Shown here piece by piece: positions 1-9,345 of a stretch of DNA of 64,000 bases. Below the pieces are notes generated by a model that was given only the letters and a program-made list of their open reading frames with translations, was not told the DNA's origin and ran no database searches. The number at the start of each line of letters is the position of its first letter. The first letter of the stretch is position 1. The translations under genes and the position numbers were made by a program. Source of the DNA: Pilosibacter fragilis (lineage in GTDB: Bacteria > Bacillota > Clostridia > Lachnospirales > Lachnospiraceae); assembly GCF_032490495.1 (NCBI RefSeq), contig NZ_JAVYJB010000005.1, positions 1-64,000 of the forward strand, in the 5' to 3' direction.

Positions 1-117
1 CTGCGCACTTGCTGCGCTGACCGTAAGAAAACATAGGCTGGAGGGCAAAAATCCCATCAGCGAAGCTGATCTGGAATGGATTTTTGCGTGTAACTATGAA
101 GGTACTGAATAGTTACA
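1..117 (+). repeat. Dispersed structured repeat, family A, copy 1 (cut by window start)
   Basis: This stretch is nearly identical, with about five mismatches, to the reverse complement of 38933-39050. It holds three nested or adjacent stems: a 9-bp outer stem (CAAAAATCC / GGATTTTTG), an inner hairpin ATCAGC-GAA-GCTGAT, and a terminal 27-nt hairpin at 90-116 with arms GTAACTAT / ATAGTTAC. The outer left end seen in the 38.9-kb copy lies before base 1, so this copy is truncated by the window edge. No protein is encoded. It looks like a MITE or other non-autonomous element rather than a gene. Confidence 0.75.
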
Positions 118-335
118 AAATTTGTTTATCAAAAAAACAGGGATTCTTTGCGGTTTTTACAAGTTTTTAAACGTTTTATTTGAAATAGCACAATAGGTTA
201 AATTAGATTCTTCTATGATAATGAAGGGTGATAAGCTTACAAATCAGGCTTTTCACCCTTGTTTTATATATAACAGTTACTGCTAGGCATGTCAAGAGCA
301 GGCGGCTGGCCGCCTGTCTTAGATTATGTTTTTAC
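118..335. other. Non-coding, likely remains of an IS end
   Basis: AT-rich sequence between repeat A and the transposase remnant. It contains a hairpin with arms AAGGGTGA / TCACCCTT at 224-260 and a second short one, AGGCGG / CCGCCT, near 299-315, just past the transposase stop. These may be the terminal region of the insertion sequence, but I cannot identify exact inverted repeats or a target duplication. No gene is seen. Confidence 0.3.
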
Positions 336-740
336 TTATTCTGGAAGTCGTCCTTCGTACATGATACTCAACTCCCCATAGACCTGGCCCCAGTCCCGGA
401 TGGTAGTTGTCCATTTCTTAATAGCCTCGAAAGTGGCCAGATATAAGGCTTTTAACAGCGCTGTATTACTTGGAAATACGCTTCTCTGACGATTCAGTTT
501 CCGGTATGTGGAGTTCAGTGATTCTATCGCATTTGTTGTATAAATGACCTTCCGGACAGTGGTTGAAAACTTAAAAATTGGAGAAACAGCATCCCAGTTG
601 TCCTTCCAGCGTTTCATGGAATTCGGATATTTCGGACTCCATTTTTCTGTCACACGGTCTAAAGCAGCCTGAGCCTTCTGCTCATCAGCAGCCTGATAGA
701 TGGTTTTTAAATCTGAGAGGATAGGGGAATGTGCAGCATG
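336..740 (-). pseudogene. IS256-family (Mutator-type) transposase, C-terminal remnant
   Basis: The readable protein matches the C-terminal third of IS256-type transposases. It has the RKVIYTTNAIESLN block followed by RKLNRQRSVFPSNTALLKAL and a WTTTIRDWGQV tail, ending in a normal stop at 336. The DDE catalytic core and everything before roughly LSDLKTIYQA is missing. The open frame continues upstream to 848, but that extension does not look like transposase. Full-length family members are about 390-410 residues; only about 130 remain. The copy is therefore inactive. It lies beside a family A repeat and a truncated methyltransferase, which marks the first 2.5 kb as decayed accessory DNA. Confidence 0.8.
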
Positions 741-859
741 TTTCCGTATTACTCCCATTTTGTTACCAATTACTATCCTTTTGCTACCATTCTGCCTCTT
801 TTTTTCAGAATTGACCTGTGCTAATATTATCATAGACAGATGCGACATGCGCTACAAAC

Positions 860-1351
860 TTACATTTCATTTGTTTCTCTTTTGCAAAAGAATACGGACA
901 AAATATAAAGCGTCTGCTCATTGCCGGAATGGTGATGAGTATGGCGTTTTTTTGATGCCGAAAACCGGGTGACGACCTGAAAAGAAACACAAAATGATTC
1001 GTGGAATGAACGCAGCGAGAATACGGAACGGGCAGTGATCATAGAAAAAAATCCAGAAGCGCTTTTATAAAGAGCGCGTGAAAATTCGTACACCATATAT
1101 TATCTGCAATGATATAATGTATAATACATGGGAGAATATTGCAGAGAGTGATTCAGAATGTTTTCGGCGTTGTATTTGCATTTGTATTTTGTGCTATGTT
1201 TTATTTGTTTACGTCGAACAAAAAGGAAACCGGGGTGACCGCAGATGAAGAGTGAGGTGGATTGGAAAGAAAGTAAGTGGTACACGATGTCCGGTGGTCA
1301 GAAATGTATTGACTGGAAAAAACATTGAAATCAAAATTTACGGAGAAGACT
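860..1351. other. Gap with no convincing gene
   Basis: About 490 bases between the transposase remnant and the nitroreductase. Two weak short frames are present. One, at 1139-1255 (TTG start after GGGAGA), would give a 38-residue peptide with one hydrophobic segment of about 17 residues and a charged tail. The other, at 1245-1328, would give 27 residues. Neither resembles a family I know. Two overlapping TATAAT-like boxes at 1113-1125 could serve as a promoter for this stretch and the nitroreductase. Confidence 0.3.
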
Positions 1352-1942
1352 ATGATACGAGAAATTGAGAACAGAAGAAGTATAAGAAAATATAGATCCG
1401 ATGAGATTGACAGGAAGCTGATCGAAGAGATCATATATAGTGCTACTCTTGCGCCATCAGCCAAAAACCGGCAGCCATGGAAATTTATCGTATATCAGGG
1501 AGAAGCGAAAGATAAACTGGTTGAGGTTATGCGCCATGGTATAAATTCAGAAAAAATCACACATGAACTTATGCCGGAATGGGCATTTGCAATCCCCGAT
1601 GCTGAAAATACAGTCAGAATCATGCAGGAGGCGCCGTGCCTTATAGCAGTGCTTAATACAAATCAATATACACCATTTGCAAGCATCGAGAGAGAAAAAC
1701 GGATCGTAGAAATTTGCGATTCGCTGTCGATTGGTGCGGCTGTTGAGAATATGATATTGACAGCGACCGGATATGGATTAGGTACATTATGGATTGCCAA
1801 TACCTGCTTTGCCTATAATGAGCTGATAGAATTTATCGGAACAGACAACCAGCTGACAGGAATTGTTGCTGTTGGAACTGCAAATGAAGCTCCGCCGAAA
1901 AGGCCACGAAAAGCATTAAGAGATGTTGTCGAGTATAGATAA
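1352..1942 (+). CDS. Nitroreductase family protein (FMN-dependent)
   Basis: Predicted NAD(P)H:FMN oxidoreductase of the nitroreductase fold, cytoplasmic, about 196 residues, the usual length. The N-terminal family signature is present: NRRSIRKY, then SATLAPSAKNRQPW, where the Arg, Ser and Asn-Gln-Pro residues bind the FMN phosphate and ring in this family. A second block, SIGAAVENMILTATGYGLGTLW, forms the dimer and FMN pocket. I chose ATG 1352 because GGAGAAG lies 3-9 bases before it; an upstream in-frame TTG at 1325 lacks a ribosome binding site. The substrate cannot be told from sequence. It stands alone between broken genes. Confidence 0.88.
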   Translation: MIREIENRRSIRKYRSDEIDRKLIEEIIYSATLAPSAKNRQPWKFIVYQGEAKDKLVEVMRHGINSEKITHELMPEWAFAIPDAENTVRIMQEAPCLIAVLNTNQYTPFASIEREKRIVEICDSLSIGAAVENMILTATGYGLGTLWIANTCFAYNELIEFIGTDNQLTGIVAVGTANEAPPKRPRKALRDVVEYR

Positions 1943-2074
1943 AGAAATCTTAGAGAGATTTTAAACTGCCAAACAACGAAGAGATAAAATTCATATTGGA
2001 GATGATCAGCTTTGAAGAAAGCATATGAGCAGGAAATAGAAATGTGAACCCGGGTTTTTGAGGAATGTATACCG

Positions 2075-2446
2075 GTGGATCTGAGAAATCTGGATTTAAA
2101 GATGGAACCCATGTCGTTTGATGGAGTGATCCTGTCCAATGTTCTGGATGTAATGCCGAAGGACATATCAACAACCGTGATCGATGATCTGGAACGGGTG
2201 CTGAAGCCCGGCGGATATTGGTTTATTAAGATGAATCCGTACTATTCAAAAGAAGAGCTTGAAAGCTTTGAATATAAAAATGCGGGTAATAATATTTATG
2301 AAAAAGATCATATTATGAGATTAAGACAGGCAACTACAAACTATTGGAAAGAAAAATTTGCACGTTTTGGGAAAGAGATCATATATTTGGAATTCGAATA
2401 CCCGTGGCAGGAGGGAATGAACCGTCTGTTTGTTTACCAGAGCTAA
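2075..2446 (+). pseudogene. SAM-dependent methyltransferase, C-terminal fragment
   Basis: The product of about 124 residues matches only the second half of a class I methyltransferase. It has SFDGVILSNVLDVMP (motif IV region) and LERVLKPGGYWFIKMNP (post-motif strand), then a C-terminal lid. The N-terminal Rossmann part with the GxGxG SAM loop is absent. The frame is closed upstream by a TGA near 2042, and the GTG at 2075 has no ribosome binding site. I therefore read it as a 5'-truncated gene, probably inactive. The 3' end is intact and is followed at once by a terminator. Confidence 0.65.
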
Positions 2447-2469
2447 AGGTGCCAGAAGATTCGCAGCAA

Positions 2470-2506
2470 GAAGCCGGATACTGAAAGAGATTGTCCGGCT
2501 TCTTTT
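2470..2506 (+). terminator. Rho-independent terminator
   Basis: Perfect 9-bp stem GAAGCCGGA / TCCGGCTTC followed by TTTT, 23 bases after the methyltransferase fragment. Confidence 0.8.
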
Positions 2507-2563
2507 ACGAGGTGCGCCAGACGGCGCACTTTGCAGATGGATATAAATTTCTGGGAGAACGTT

Positions 2564-3487
2564 TTATTTCTCACGGCAATATTCCCGGATCATTTCCAGA
2601 AAATCCCTCGCATGCTGCGGCAGATACCGGTTTTTCCGATAGGCGGCGATGGTAGTTGTGAGGGCCGGTTTATGGCCGACGGAAAAGCAGAGGGCGCGGT
2701 TTCCGGTGTACTGGTTTTCATGGTGGAAATAGCTCTCCGGGGCGAAGGCAGCGCCGACGCCGTCCATAGCCAGATGGATCGACATGGAGGAGTTTCTCGT
2801 GTGGAGAGAGACCGGTGGATTGATGTTGTACTCTTTAAAGAGATCCAGAGCGATGCCGCCGGTGTTCTGGTCCGGGTAGAGGAGAATGAAGTTTTCCTCT
2901 TTTAATAGGGAAAGATCTAACCACGGGTAGCGGAAGCCGGGGCGTGTGATGGCTTTTGCGGCGAGAGGATGGTTTTCATGCAGGACCAGAACAATCTCCT
3001 CAGAGCGCAGGATCTGGTAGTCCATGGTCTCGGGAAATTCATGGATATTGTAAAGAGTCAGGTCGATGGATGAGGTCTCCAGACTGTTCTCCGCAATGAA
3101 ATTTACAGCTTCCATGATATTTAAGGTCACATAGGGGTATCGTTTATGAAACGGCGCTAACATCGGTTCGATCAGCGTGCTGCCCATCATGATCGGCACG
3201 GCGATGTTTAAACGGCCGCGCTGGCGGTGAGCGATATCGTCGTATTCCTGCATCCACTCATCGCCGCAGGCAACGATCTGTTCGGCGTAGTGGAGGTAGC
3301 GTTCACCCATGTAGGTTGGGTAGTAGCGGTTTTCGTGGCGGCTGAACAGCGGAGCGCCGAGACGTTCTTCCAGGTTCTTTAAGTACTTGCTCAGGGACGG
3401 CTGGGAGATATAAAGGGATTCGGCGGCTTTGCCGATGCTCTGGTGGCGGGCGATCGCCAGGATATAGCGGGCTTCTTTTAATTCCAT
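2564..3487 (-). CDS. LysR-family transcriptional regulator
   Basis: Protein of about 307 residues, the usual LysR length. The N-terminal winged helix-turn-helix (MELKEARYILAIARHQSIGK, then SQPSLSKYLKNLEERLGAPLF) is followed by a periplasmic-binding-like effector domain from about residue 90. I chose the ATG at 3487 because AGGAGG lies about 7 bases upstream; an ATG 15 bases earlier overlaps that site. The gene is divergent from the ABC transporter/adenine deaminase operon starting at 3662, the usual arrangement for a LysR regulator and its target. The effector is probably a substrate of that operon, which is inference from position only. Confidence 0.9.
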   Translation of the reverse strand: MELKEARYILAIARHQSIGKAAESLYISQPSLSKYLKNLEERLGAPLFSRHENRYYPTYMGERYLHYAEQIVACGDEWMQEYDDIAHRQRGRLNIAVPIMMGSTLIEPMLAPFHKRYPYVTLNIMEAVNFIAENSLETSSIDLTLYNIHEFPETMDYQILRSEEIVLVLHENHPLAAKAITRPGFRYPWLDLSLLKEENFILLYPDQNTGGIALDLFKEYNINPPVSLHTRNSSMSIHLAMDGVGAAFAPESYFHHENQYTGNRALCFSVGHKPALTTTIAAYRKNRYLPQHARDFLEMIREYCREK

Positions 3488-3519
3488 ACAGGGCCTCCTC
3501 ATAGCTTTACTACATAAAA

Positions 3520-3566
3520 ATTATAGATAATATGTATTTGACGTATAGTATATCACTTTTTATAAT
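3520..3566 (+). promoter_or_regulatory. Promoter of the transporter/deaminase operon with AT-rich dyad
   Basis: TTGACG (3538-3543), a 17-base spacer and TATAAT (3561-3566) form a near-consensus sigma-A promoter; the expected start is near 3573. A small dyad ATTAT-AG-ATAAT at 3520-3531 lies just upstream of the -35 box and could be part of the LysR site, but it is short and AT-rich. Confidence 0.7.
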
Positions 3567-3661
3567 GAATGTAAAATATAAGTGTAATTGATGAAAAAAC
3601 AAATATTTATAAGAAACGCTAATTAAAATTTATAACGCACAGTTAAGAAAGGGGCAAACCA

Positions 3662-4495
3662 ATGAAAAAGAGCAGTGCATGGTGCATGCTGGTTCCGGGA
3701 CTGGTGATCTTATTTCTCTTCCTGATGATCCCGCTGCTTCGCGTTCTGGTTCCAAGCGTGTTTACGGGAGATTACCCGTTCAGCGCATACGTGGACTTTT
3801 TTAAGGACGAGTATTACAGAAAGATCTTTTTGAGAACCGTGAAGATCGCGGTCATCACCACCTTTGTCTGTATGGTGGGCGGTATCCCGACGGCGTATTT
3901 CATCAGCCGCTGCGATAAGAAATGGAGAGGTCTTCTTCTCTCTGCGTCGATCTTCCCGATGATGACGAACTCCGTTATCCGAAGCTTTGCATGGATCAAT
4001 ATTCTCGGAAGCAACGGGATCATCAACAAGGCAATGATCGCTATGGGACTGATCGAGAAGCCGATGAAGCTTCTCTACACTGATTTTTCCATCATCATTG
4101 GTTCTGTTTACCTGTTCCTGCCGTTAATGATCGTGACAGTTGCCGGTGTTATGGAAAATATCGATGATGACATGATGGAGGCGGCACAGAGCCTCGGAGC
4201 TTCAAGGACGGAAGCGTTCATGAAAGTCATTTTCCCGATGAGTCTTCCTGGAATCATCGTCGGCGGTATTCTGGTATTTACCGGAACCCTGACAGCTTAC
4301 ACGACGCCGCAGTTATTAGGAGGCAACAGCAACATGGTCATGGCGACCCTGATCTACCAGAGAGCGATGTCCGTCAGTGACTGGACAGGCGCGTCCGTGA
4401 TCGCCCTCATCATGATCGTTGTAACTCTGGTTGTGATCAAAGGATTTAACGCTCTGGCCGCACGGCTGGACCGCAGAGGAGAAGATTATGCGTAA
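3662..4495 (+). CDS. ABC transporter permease, polyamine type (PotB-like)
   Basis: Integral membrane permease of 277 residues with six predicted helices, starting with an N-terminal segment rich in Leu/Ile/Phe. The family EAA loop (EAAQSLGASRTEAFMKVIFP) contacts the ATPase. It pairs with the next gene, overlapping it by 8 bases, as PotB/PotC heterodimers do. The start is supported by AAAGGGG upstream. Family membership (spermidine/putrescine, 2-aminoethylphosphonate and related importers) is clear. The substrate is not shown by sequence; the purine-deaminating enzymes encoded downstream suggest a base or related amine. Confidence 0.88.
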   Translation: MKKSSAWCMLVPGLVILFLFLMIPLLRVLVPSVFTGDYPFSAYVDFFKDEYYRKIFLRTVKIAVITTFVCMVGGIPTAYFISRCDKKWRGLLLSASIFPMMTNSVIRSFAWINILGSNGIINKAMIAMGLIEKPMKLLYTDFSIIIGSVYLFLPLMIVTVAGVMENIDDDMMEAAQSLGASRTEAFMKVIFPMSLPGIIVGGILVFTGTLTAYTTPQLLGGNSNMVMATLIYQRAMSVSDWTGASVIALIMIVVTLVVIKGFNALAARLDRRGEDYA

Positions 4496-5270
4496 AAATA
4501 AAGTGCTGACCATCTGGGCAGCGATCGTATTTGCATTTTTGATGATCCCGTTACTGATCATCACCGTAACAGCATTCGGCGGCGGAAGCGCCATCACATT
4601 CCCGATCGAGTCCTTCTCGACGAAATGGTTTGCGAACGTGTTCGCGTTAAAGTCTTTCCGCAGATCATTCCTGACCAGCCTTGAGGTCGCGCTCCTCGCG
4701 ACATGCATCTCTCTTCTGGTCGGCATTCCGGCAGCTTACGCACTTGCGAGAGCCGGATTAAAGGGAAAACAGCTGTTAAAGTCCATTTTCCTTTCCCCGA
4801 CCATCGTTCCGGGAATTGTAATCGGCTTTATTATGTACCAGTGCCTGATCCTGACACTCCGGATCCCGGTATTTGCAGGACTTTTAGCAGGACATTTCAT
4901 GGTCACACTTCCGTATGTGATCCGTGTTGTCGGTTCCTCCATGGAACAGTTCGACTTTTCCATCGAGGAGGCGGCGTGGAGTCTTGGATGCCCGAAGGGA
5001 GCGGCATTCTTCAAGGTCGTTCTTCCGAACGTGACCTCCGGAATTTCCTCCGCATTCATGCTGGCGTTCATCAATTCCTTTAACAACATTCCGGTTTCCA
5101 TGTTCTTATCCGGACCGGGCGTATCGACATTCCCGTCGACACTGATGAACTATATTGAATACAATTATGATCCGACCGTATCGGCGGTTTCCGTACTTTT
5201 AATGGCAGCGACCGTGGTCATCATGGTGATCGTAGACCGCACACTGGGTATCGCAGCCCTGGCAAAATAA
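4488..5270 (+). CDS. ABC transporter permease, polyamine type (PotC-like)
   Basis: Second membrane subunit of the importer, 260 residues, six predicted helices. The EAA loop reads IEEAAWSLGCPKGAAFFKVVLP. AGGAGAAG precedes the ATG, and the start overlaps the end of the first permease gene, so the two are translationally coupled and should be made in equal amounts. The next gene, the ATPase, begins 13 bases after its stop. Confidence 0.88.
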   Translation: MRKNKVLTIWAAIVFAFLMIPLLIITVTAFGGGSAITFPIESFSTKWFANVFALKSFRRSFLTSLEVALLATCISLLVGIPAAYALARAGLKGKQLLKSIFLSPTIVPGIVIGFIMYQCLILTLRIPVFAGLLAGHFMVTLPYVIRVVGSSMEQFDFSIEEAAWSLGCPKGAAFFKVVLPNVTSGISSAFMLAFINSFNNIPVSMFLSGPGVSTFPSTLMNYIEYNYDPTVSAVSVLLMAATVVIMVIVDRTLGIAALAK

Positions 5271-5283
5271 GGAGAATATGACC

Positions 5284-6324
5284 ATGGCTTTTATGAGTTT
5301 AAATGGAATCGATGTTAGTTACGATAAAAAGAAACAGATCTTAAAGGGATTAAATCTTGAGGTCGAGGAAGGTGAGCTCGTTTCCCTTCTCGGACCGAGC
5401 GGATGCGGTAAATCCACAACGCTGCGCGTGGTTGCCGGATTTATCGACCCGCAGGGCGGCACCTTCACACTGGACGGTGAGGACATGACGAAGGTTCCGG
5501 TCCACAAGCGCCAGTTTGGTCTGGTATTCCAGAGCTACGCTCTGTTCCCGCATCTGAGTGTTTACGACAACGTGGCATTCGGACTCAGAACGAGAAAGAT
5601 GGACAAGGACGTGATCGATAAGAAGGTCAAAGAGATCCTTGAGGTCTGCGGTCTGACCGAGCTTGCAGACCGTTTCCCGAAGCAGATGTCCGGCGGACAG
5701 CGCCAGAGAGTTGCCCTCGCGAGAGCACTTGTCATCGAGCCGAAGTTACTGCTCTTAGATGAGCCGTTATCCAACCTTGACGCGAAATTACGACTTTCCA
5801 TGCGTGTTGAGATCAAACGTCTTCAGAAGCGCCTTGGAATCACGACATTATTTGTCACCCATGACCAGGAGGAATGTTTCTCCATATCCGATAAAGTTGC
5901 CGTTATGAACGGCGGCGTGATCGAGCAGTTTGACACACCGGAGAACATCTACAAGAGACCGGCGACCGAGTTCGTCGCAAGATTCATCGGTTTCGAGAAC
6001 TTCCTGGAACTTGCGAAAAAACAGGACGGCGTCTACACAGCGCCGGACGGAAGTGAGTTCTTAACTTCCATGGATCTTGACTGTGAAAACTTTGCAGGAA
6101 CGATCCGGCCGGACGATATCTGCCTGGCGGATGAGATCCAGACAGAGAATGTTTTAAGCGGAACGATCGGCGTCCGCACCTTCCTCGGAAAGAGCTACCA
6201 GTACGAGGTCGAGACTTCAGCCGGAGTCTTAAAGGTCAATATGGGTACCGACCATGTTTACAAAGAGGGCGAAAAGATCCGCCTGTATCTCCCGAAGGAC
6301 AAGCTGATCCTGGTGAGAAAATAA
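5284..6324 (+). CDS. ABC transporter ATP-binding protein (PotA-like)
   Basis: Cytoplasmic ATPase of about 346 residues that powers the two permeases. All nucleotide-binding motifs are intact: Walker A GPSGCGKST (residues about 38-46), Q-loop in FQSYALFPHLS, signature MSGGQRQRVALARAL, Walker B LLLLDEPLSNLDAKLR and the switch His in VTHDQEE. A C-terminal TOBE-type regulatory domain (about residues 240-346) follows, as in PotA and MalK. I chose ATG 5284 over the ATG at 5278 because AAGGAG ends at 5274, leaving a proper 9-base spacer. Confidence 0.92.
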   Translation: MAFMSLNGIDVSYDKKKQILKGLNLEVEEGELVSLLGPSGCGKSTTLRVVAGFIDPQGGTFTLDGEDMTKVPVHKRQFGLVFQSYALFPHLSVYDNVAFGLRTRKMDKDVIDKKVKEILEVCGLTELADRFPKQMSGGQRQRVALARALVIEPKLLLLDEPLSNLDAKLRLSMRVEIKRLQKRLGITTLFVTHDQEECFSISDKVAVMNGGVIEQFDTPENIYKRPATEFVARFIGFENFLELAKKQDGVYTAPDGSEFLTSMDLDCENFAGTIRPDDICLADEIQTENVLSGTIGVRTFLGKSYQYEVETSAGVLKVNMGTDHVYKEGEKIRLYLPKDKLILVRK

Positions 6325-6415
6325 AAATTTAACTTAGTGAACCATCGCGCGGGCAGAGATCCTGTCAACGCGAAGAAATATTATCTCAAAAAGAGAGAAA
6401 GAGGAGAAAAAAATC

Positions 6416-7528
6416 ATGAAGAAAACAGCAGCAGTTGTACTTTGCGCAGCAATGATGCTTACCGCCTGCGGCGGCGCATCCACAACAGAGACCACAGCAG
6501 CAGGAAGCCAGGCAGCAGGTTCTGAGACCACAGTTTCCGCAGAAGAGACAAAGGCAGCTTCCGGAGACGCACAGAAGCTCGTATTATCCACATACGGCCT
6601 CAGCGAAGACATTTCCGAAGAGGAAGTTTACACACCGTTTGAGAACGAGTTCAACTGTGAGATCGTTACTGAGACAGGCGGCACAAACGACCGTTATACA
6701 AAATTAGCGGCAGACCCGAACTCCACCATCGATGTGATCGAACTCTCCCAGGCTATGACAGCGAAGGGCACTGACGAGGGACTTTTCGATACGATCGACT
6801 TAAGCAAGATCCCGAACGCTGAGAAGTTAATTCCGGCTGCAAAGGAGATTGCAGAGGCAGGACAGGGTGTTCCGTACACGATCAACAGCATCGGTATCAT
6901 CTACAACCCGGAGCTTACAGGCTTTGATATCACAAGCTTTGACGACCTTTGGGATGAGCGTCTTGCAGGCAAGGTTTCCATTCCGGAGATCACAACAACA
7001 TTCGGACCGGCTATGGTTTATGTTGCAAGTGACCATGCAGGCGTTGATGTGACAACTGATAACGGCGAGGCAGCTTTCAAGGCACTTGCTGACTTAAAGC
7101 CGAACCTTGTTAAGACATACACAAAGTCTTCCGACCTGATCAACATGTTCACATCCGGTGAGGTTGCAGCGGCAGTTGTCGGTGACTTCGGTGTTCCGAC
7201 GATCGTAGCAGCAAACCCGACACTTGTTTATGTAACACCGGACGGAGCTTACGCAAACTTCAACACCATCAATGTGACAAAGAACTGTGCGAACAAGGAG
7301 CTTGCTTACGAGTACATCAACTACCGCATCAGCGAAGAGCTCCAGACAAAGACAGGTAAGGCATTAAACGAAGCTCCGACCAACATGGATGTTACATTCA
7401 CTGAGGAAGAGTCCCAGAACATGACTTACGGCGATGCAGCTGAGAAGGTTAAAGTTGTTGACTACGCTTTCGTAAACCCGATCTTAAATAACTGGATCGA
7501 CCAGTGGAACAGAACGATCAACAACTAA
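6416..7528 (+). CDS. ABC transporter substrate-binding lipoprotein (PotD-like)
   Basis: Extracellular binding protein of 370 residues for the importer encoded just upstream. It has a lipoprotein signal peptide with the lipobox LTAC at residues 17-20, so Cys20 should be lipid-anchored. A Thr/Ala/Glu-rich linker to about residue 50 comes next, then a two-lobed family 1 solute-binding domain starting at LVLSTYGLSEDISEEE. In polyamine-binding relatives acidic and aromatic residues grip the amine; I cannot assign the ligand. The ATG is preceded by GAGGAG. A 91-base gap separates it from the ATPase, so it may be partly independently translated. Confidence 0.88.
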   Translation: MKKTAAVVLCAAMMLTACGGASTTETTAAGSQAAGSETTVSAEETKAASGDAQKLVLSTYGLSEDISEEEVYTPFENEFNCEIVTETGGTNDRYTKLAADPNSTIDVIELSQAMTAKGTDEGLFDTIDLSKIPNAEKLIPAAKEIAEAGQGVPYTINSIGIIYNPELTGFDITSFDDLWDERLAGKVSIPEITTTFGPAMVYVASDHAGVDVTTDNGEAAFKALADLKPNLVKTYTKSSDLINMFTSGEVAAAVVGDFGVPTIVAANPTLVYVTPDGAYANFNTINVTKNCANKELAYEYINYRISEELQTKTGKALNEAPTNMDVTFTEEESQNMTYGDAAEKVKVVDYAFVNPILNNWIDQWNRTINN

Positions 7529-7544
7529 TAATGAGGAAATTTAT

Positions 7545-9263
7545 ATGAGACCCGATTTCATTCTGAAAAATGTCATGGTCTATCAGACCTTCAGACAGTG
7601 CTTTGAAAAACGGGATGTGGCAGTTGCAGGGGAAAAGTTTTATTGCATTTCCCCTGCAATTTCATATCCGGGAGTGCGGGAGATCGACGGAAAAGGCAGA
7701 TACATGCTGCCTGGTCTCGTGGATATCCATATGCACATCGAGAGCTCGATGACATATCCGGGCGAGTTTTCAAGGATCACGCTTCCATATGGAGTGACAA
7801 CGGTGGTTGCCGATGCCCACGAGATGGCGAACGTGTTCGGCATGGACGGCATCCGGGCGTTTATGGCCCAGAAGACGAAGCAGGACATTTTCTGGGCGAT
7901 CCCGTCCAGTGTACCGGCGACAAATGAGAAGTTAGAGACAGCCGGGGCGGCCCTTGGTGTAAAGGAAATTTCTGAGATGGCATCCTTAGATGGAGTTCTC
8001 TGCCTTGGAGAGATCATGAACTATAAGGATCTCTCGGCGGAAGGCGAGAGCCGGACGAGGGCCCTCATCGATGTGTGCCGGAAGGCGGGAAAGAATCTAA
8101 GGATCGAGGGACACTGCCCGGGACTTACGGGGACGGATCTTAACCGCTTTATCTATGAAGGTGTTGATGCGGACCACACCCAGCAGACACCGCAATCGGT
8201 GATGGAGAAGACGGAGCTTGGGATGTTTCTGGAACTGCAGTCCAAATCCCTGACACCGGAGGTCGTGAAGACCGTCTGCGATCATGAACTCTATGAGAAT
8301 GTGGCGCTGGTGACGGATGACACGATGGCAGATAAGCTTCTGACCGGACATCTCAATAAGATCATCGAGACGGCTGTGAAGGCGGGGATGCCGATGGAGA
8401 AGGCGATCTACTGCGCGACCTGGACACCGTCGCGGCGGATGCATCTGGATGACAGAGGGATGATCGCGCCGGGAAAGATCGCAGACTTTATGCTGCTTGA
8501 CAGTCTGGACGGGATCGAGCCGGTGGTGGTTTATAAGAAGGGCGAGTGTGTGTACTGCAAGGACGAGGAGGCGTGCGGTGCGGCAGAAGCTGCGGCATGC
8601 AGTTTCCCTGATCCGTTCTACCACACGATCAACTGCCGTCCGGCGGAGATCTCCGACTTTGTGTTAAAGGCGGAAGATCCAGACGCGAAATGGGCGGAAG
8701 TCAATGTCATGAAGATCGGCACCTTCGGAACGGCTACCACGCCGGTGAAGCGCAGAGTCGAGGTGAAGGACGGTGTGCTTGACTGGAAGTCGGCGGGACT
8801 TACCCTTGCAGTCGTTTTCGAGCGGTACGGCAAGAATGGAAATGTCGGATATGGTCTTGTGGAAGGAGCGCTGACGAAACCGGGTGCTGTGGCCACCACG
8901 TGGTCCCACGACAGCCATAACCTGTTTGTCCTGGGAACAGATGAGAACGATATGAAACTGACCCAGAGGCGCGTCCTGGAGCTCCAGGGGGCATATGTGG
9001 TGTTCTCTGAAGGAAGATCCCTGGCAGAGGCGAGACTTACAATCGGCGGCATCGTTTCGGATCAGCCGATCGAGGTCCTCGGACAGGAACTGAAAGAAGT
9101 CCGGGCGGCGATGGAAGGTCTCGGATATGTGAACAACAACGTGATCATGTCCATGTCCACGCTTTGTCTGCCGGTTTCACCGAAGTTAAAGCTCACGGAT
9201 CACGGGCTTTTGACGGTGCCGGGGCAGGAACATGTGCCGTTGGTTGAGAAGTACGGGAAGTAG
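7545..9263 (+). CDS. ade: Adenine deaminase
   Basis: Converts adenine to hypoxanthine and ammonia in purine salvage; a cytoplasmic metal-dependent amidohydrolase. Its 572 residues match the Ade/AdeC family length. Visible signatures are the metal-binding PGLVDIHMHIESSM near residues 53-66, HCPGLTG with the metal-ligand His, a VTDD Asp motif, and the family C-terminal block NNNVIMSMSTLCLPVSP. GAGGAAAT precedes the ATG, 16 bases after the binding-protein gene, so it is cotranscribed with the transporter. This pairing suggests that adenine or an adenine-releasing compound is imported and deaminated. Confidence 0.95.
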   Translation: MRPDFILKNVMVYQTFRQCFEKRDVAVAGEKFYCISPAISYPGVREIDGKGRYMLPGLVDIHMHIESSMTYPGEFSRITLPYGVTTVVADAHEMANVFGMDGIRAFMAQKTKQDIFWAIPSSVPATNEKLETAGAALGVKEISEMASLDGVLCLGEIMNYKDLSAEGESRTRALIDVCRKAGKNLRIEGHCPGLTGTDLNRFIYEGVDADHTQQTPQSVMEKTELGMFLELQSKSLTPEVVKTVCDHELYENVALVTDDTMADKLLTGHLNKIIETAVKAGMPMEKAIYCATWTPSRRMHLDDRGMIAPGKIADFMLLDSLDGIEPVVVYKKGECVYCKDEEACGAAEAAACSFPDPFYHTINCRPAEISDFVLKAEDPDAKWAEVNVMKIGTFGTATTPVKRRVEVKDGVLDWKSAGLTLAVVFERYGKNGNVGYGLVEGALTKPGAVATTWSHDSHNLFVLGTDENDMKLTQRRVLELQGAYVVFSEGRSLAEARLTIGGIVSDQPIEVLGQELKEVRAAMEGLGYVNNNVIMSMSTLCLPVSPKLKLTDHGLLTVPGQEHVPLVEKYGK

Positions 9264-9345
9264 TTTTACGGCCCGCCGCCGGTTTTCTCCCCGGATAGTG
9301 GAAGAGCCGGATCAGATCGAAATTATGAAGGATGAAATTAGAACG

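Noticed and set aside
228..446. 72-residue plus-strand frame at the IS remnant
   Set aside because: It overlaps the transposase fragment antisense and includes the terminal hairpins; no coding sign.
2531..2905. 124-residue plus-strand frame beneath the first LysR gene
   Set aside because: Antisense shadow of a clear LysR gene, without a family match or start signal.
3567..3661. Possible purine riboswitch in the leader of the transporter/deaminase operon
   Set aside because: The leader of about 90 bases has none of the conserved loop sequences or the three-way junction; it is simply AT-rich.
8097..8624. 175-residue antisense frame inside ade
   Set aside because: Composition typical of an antisense shadow and no start signal.
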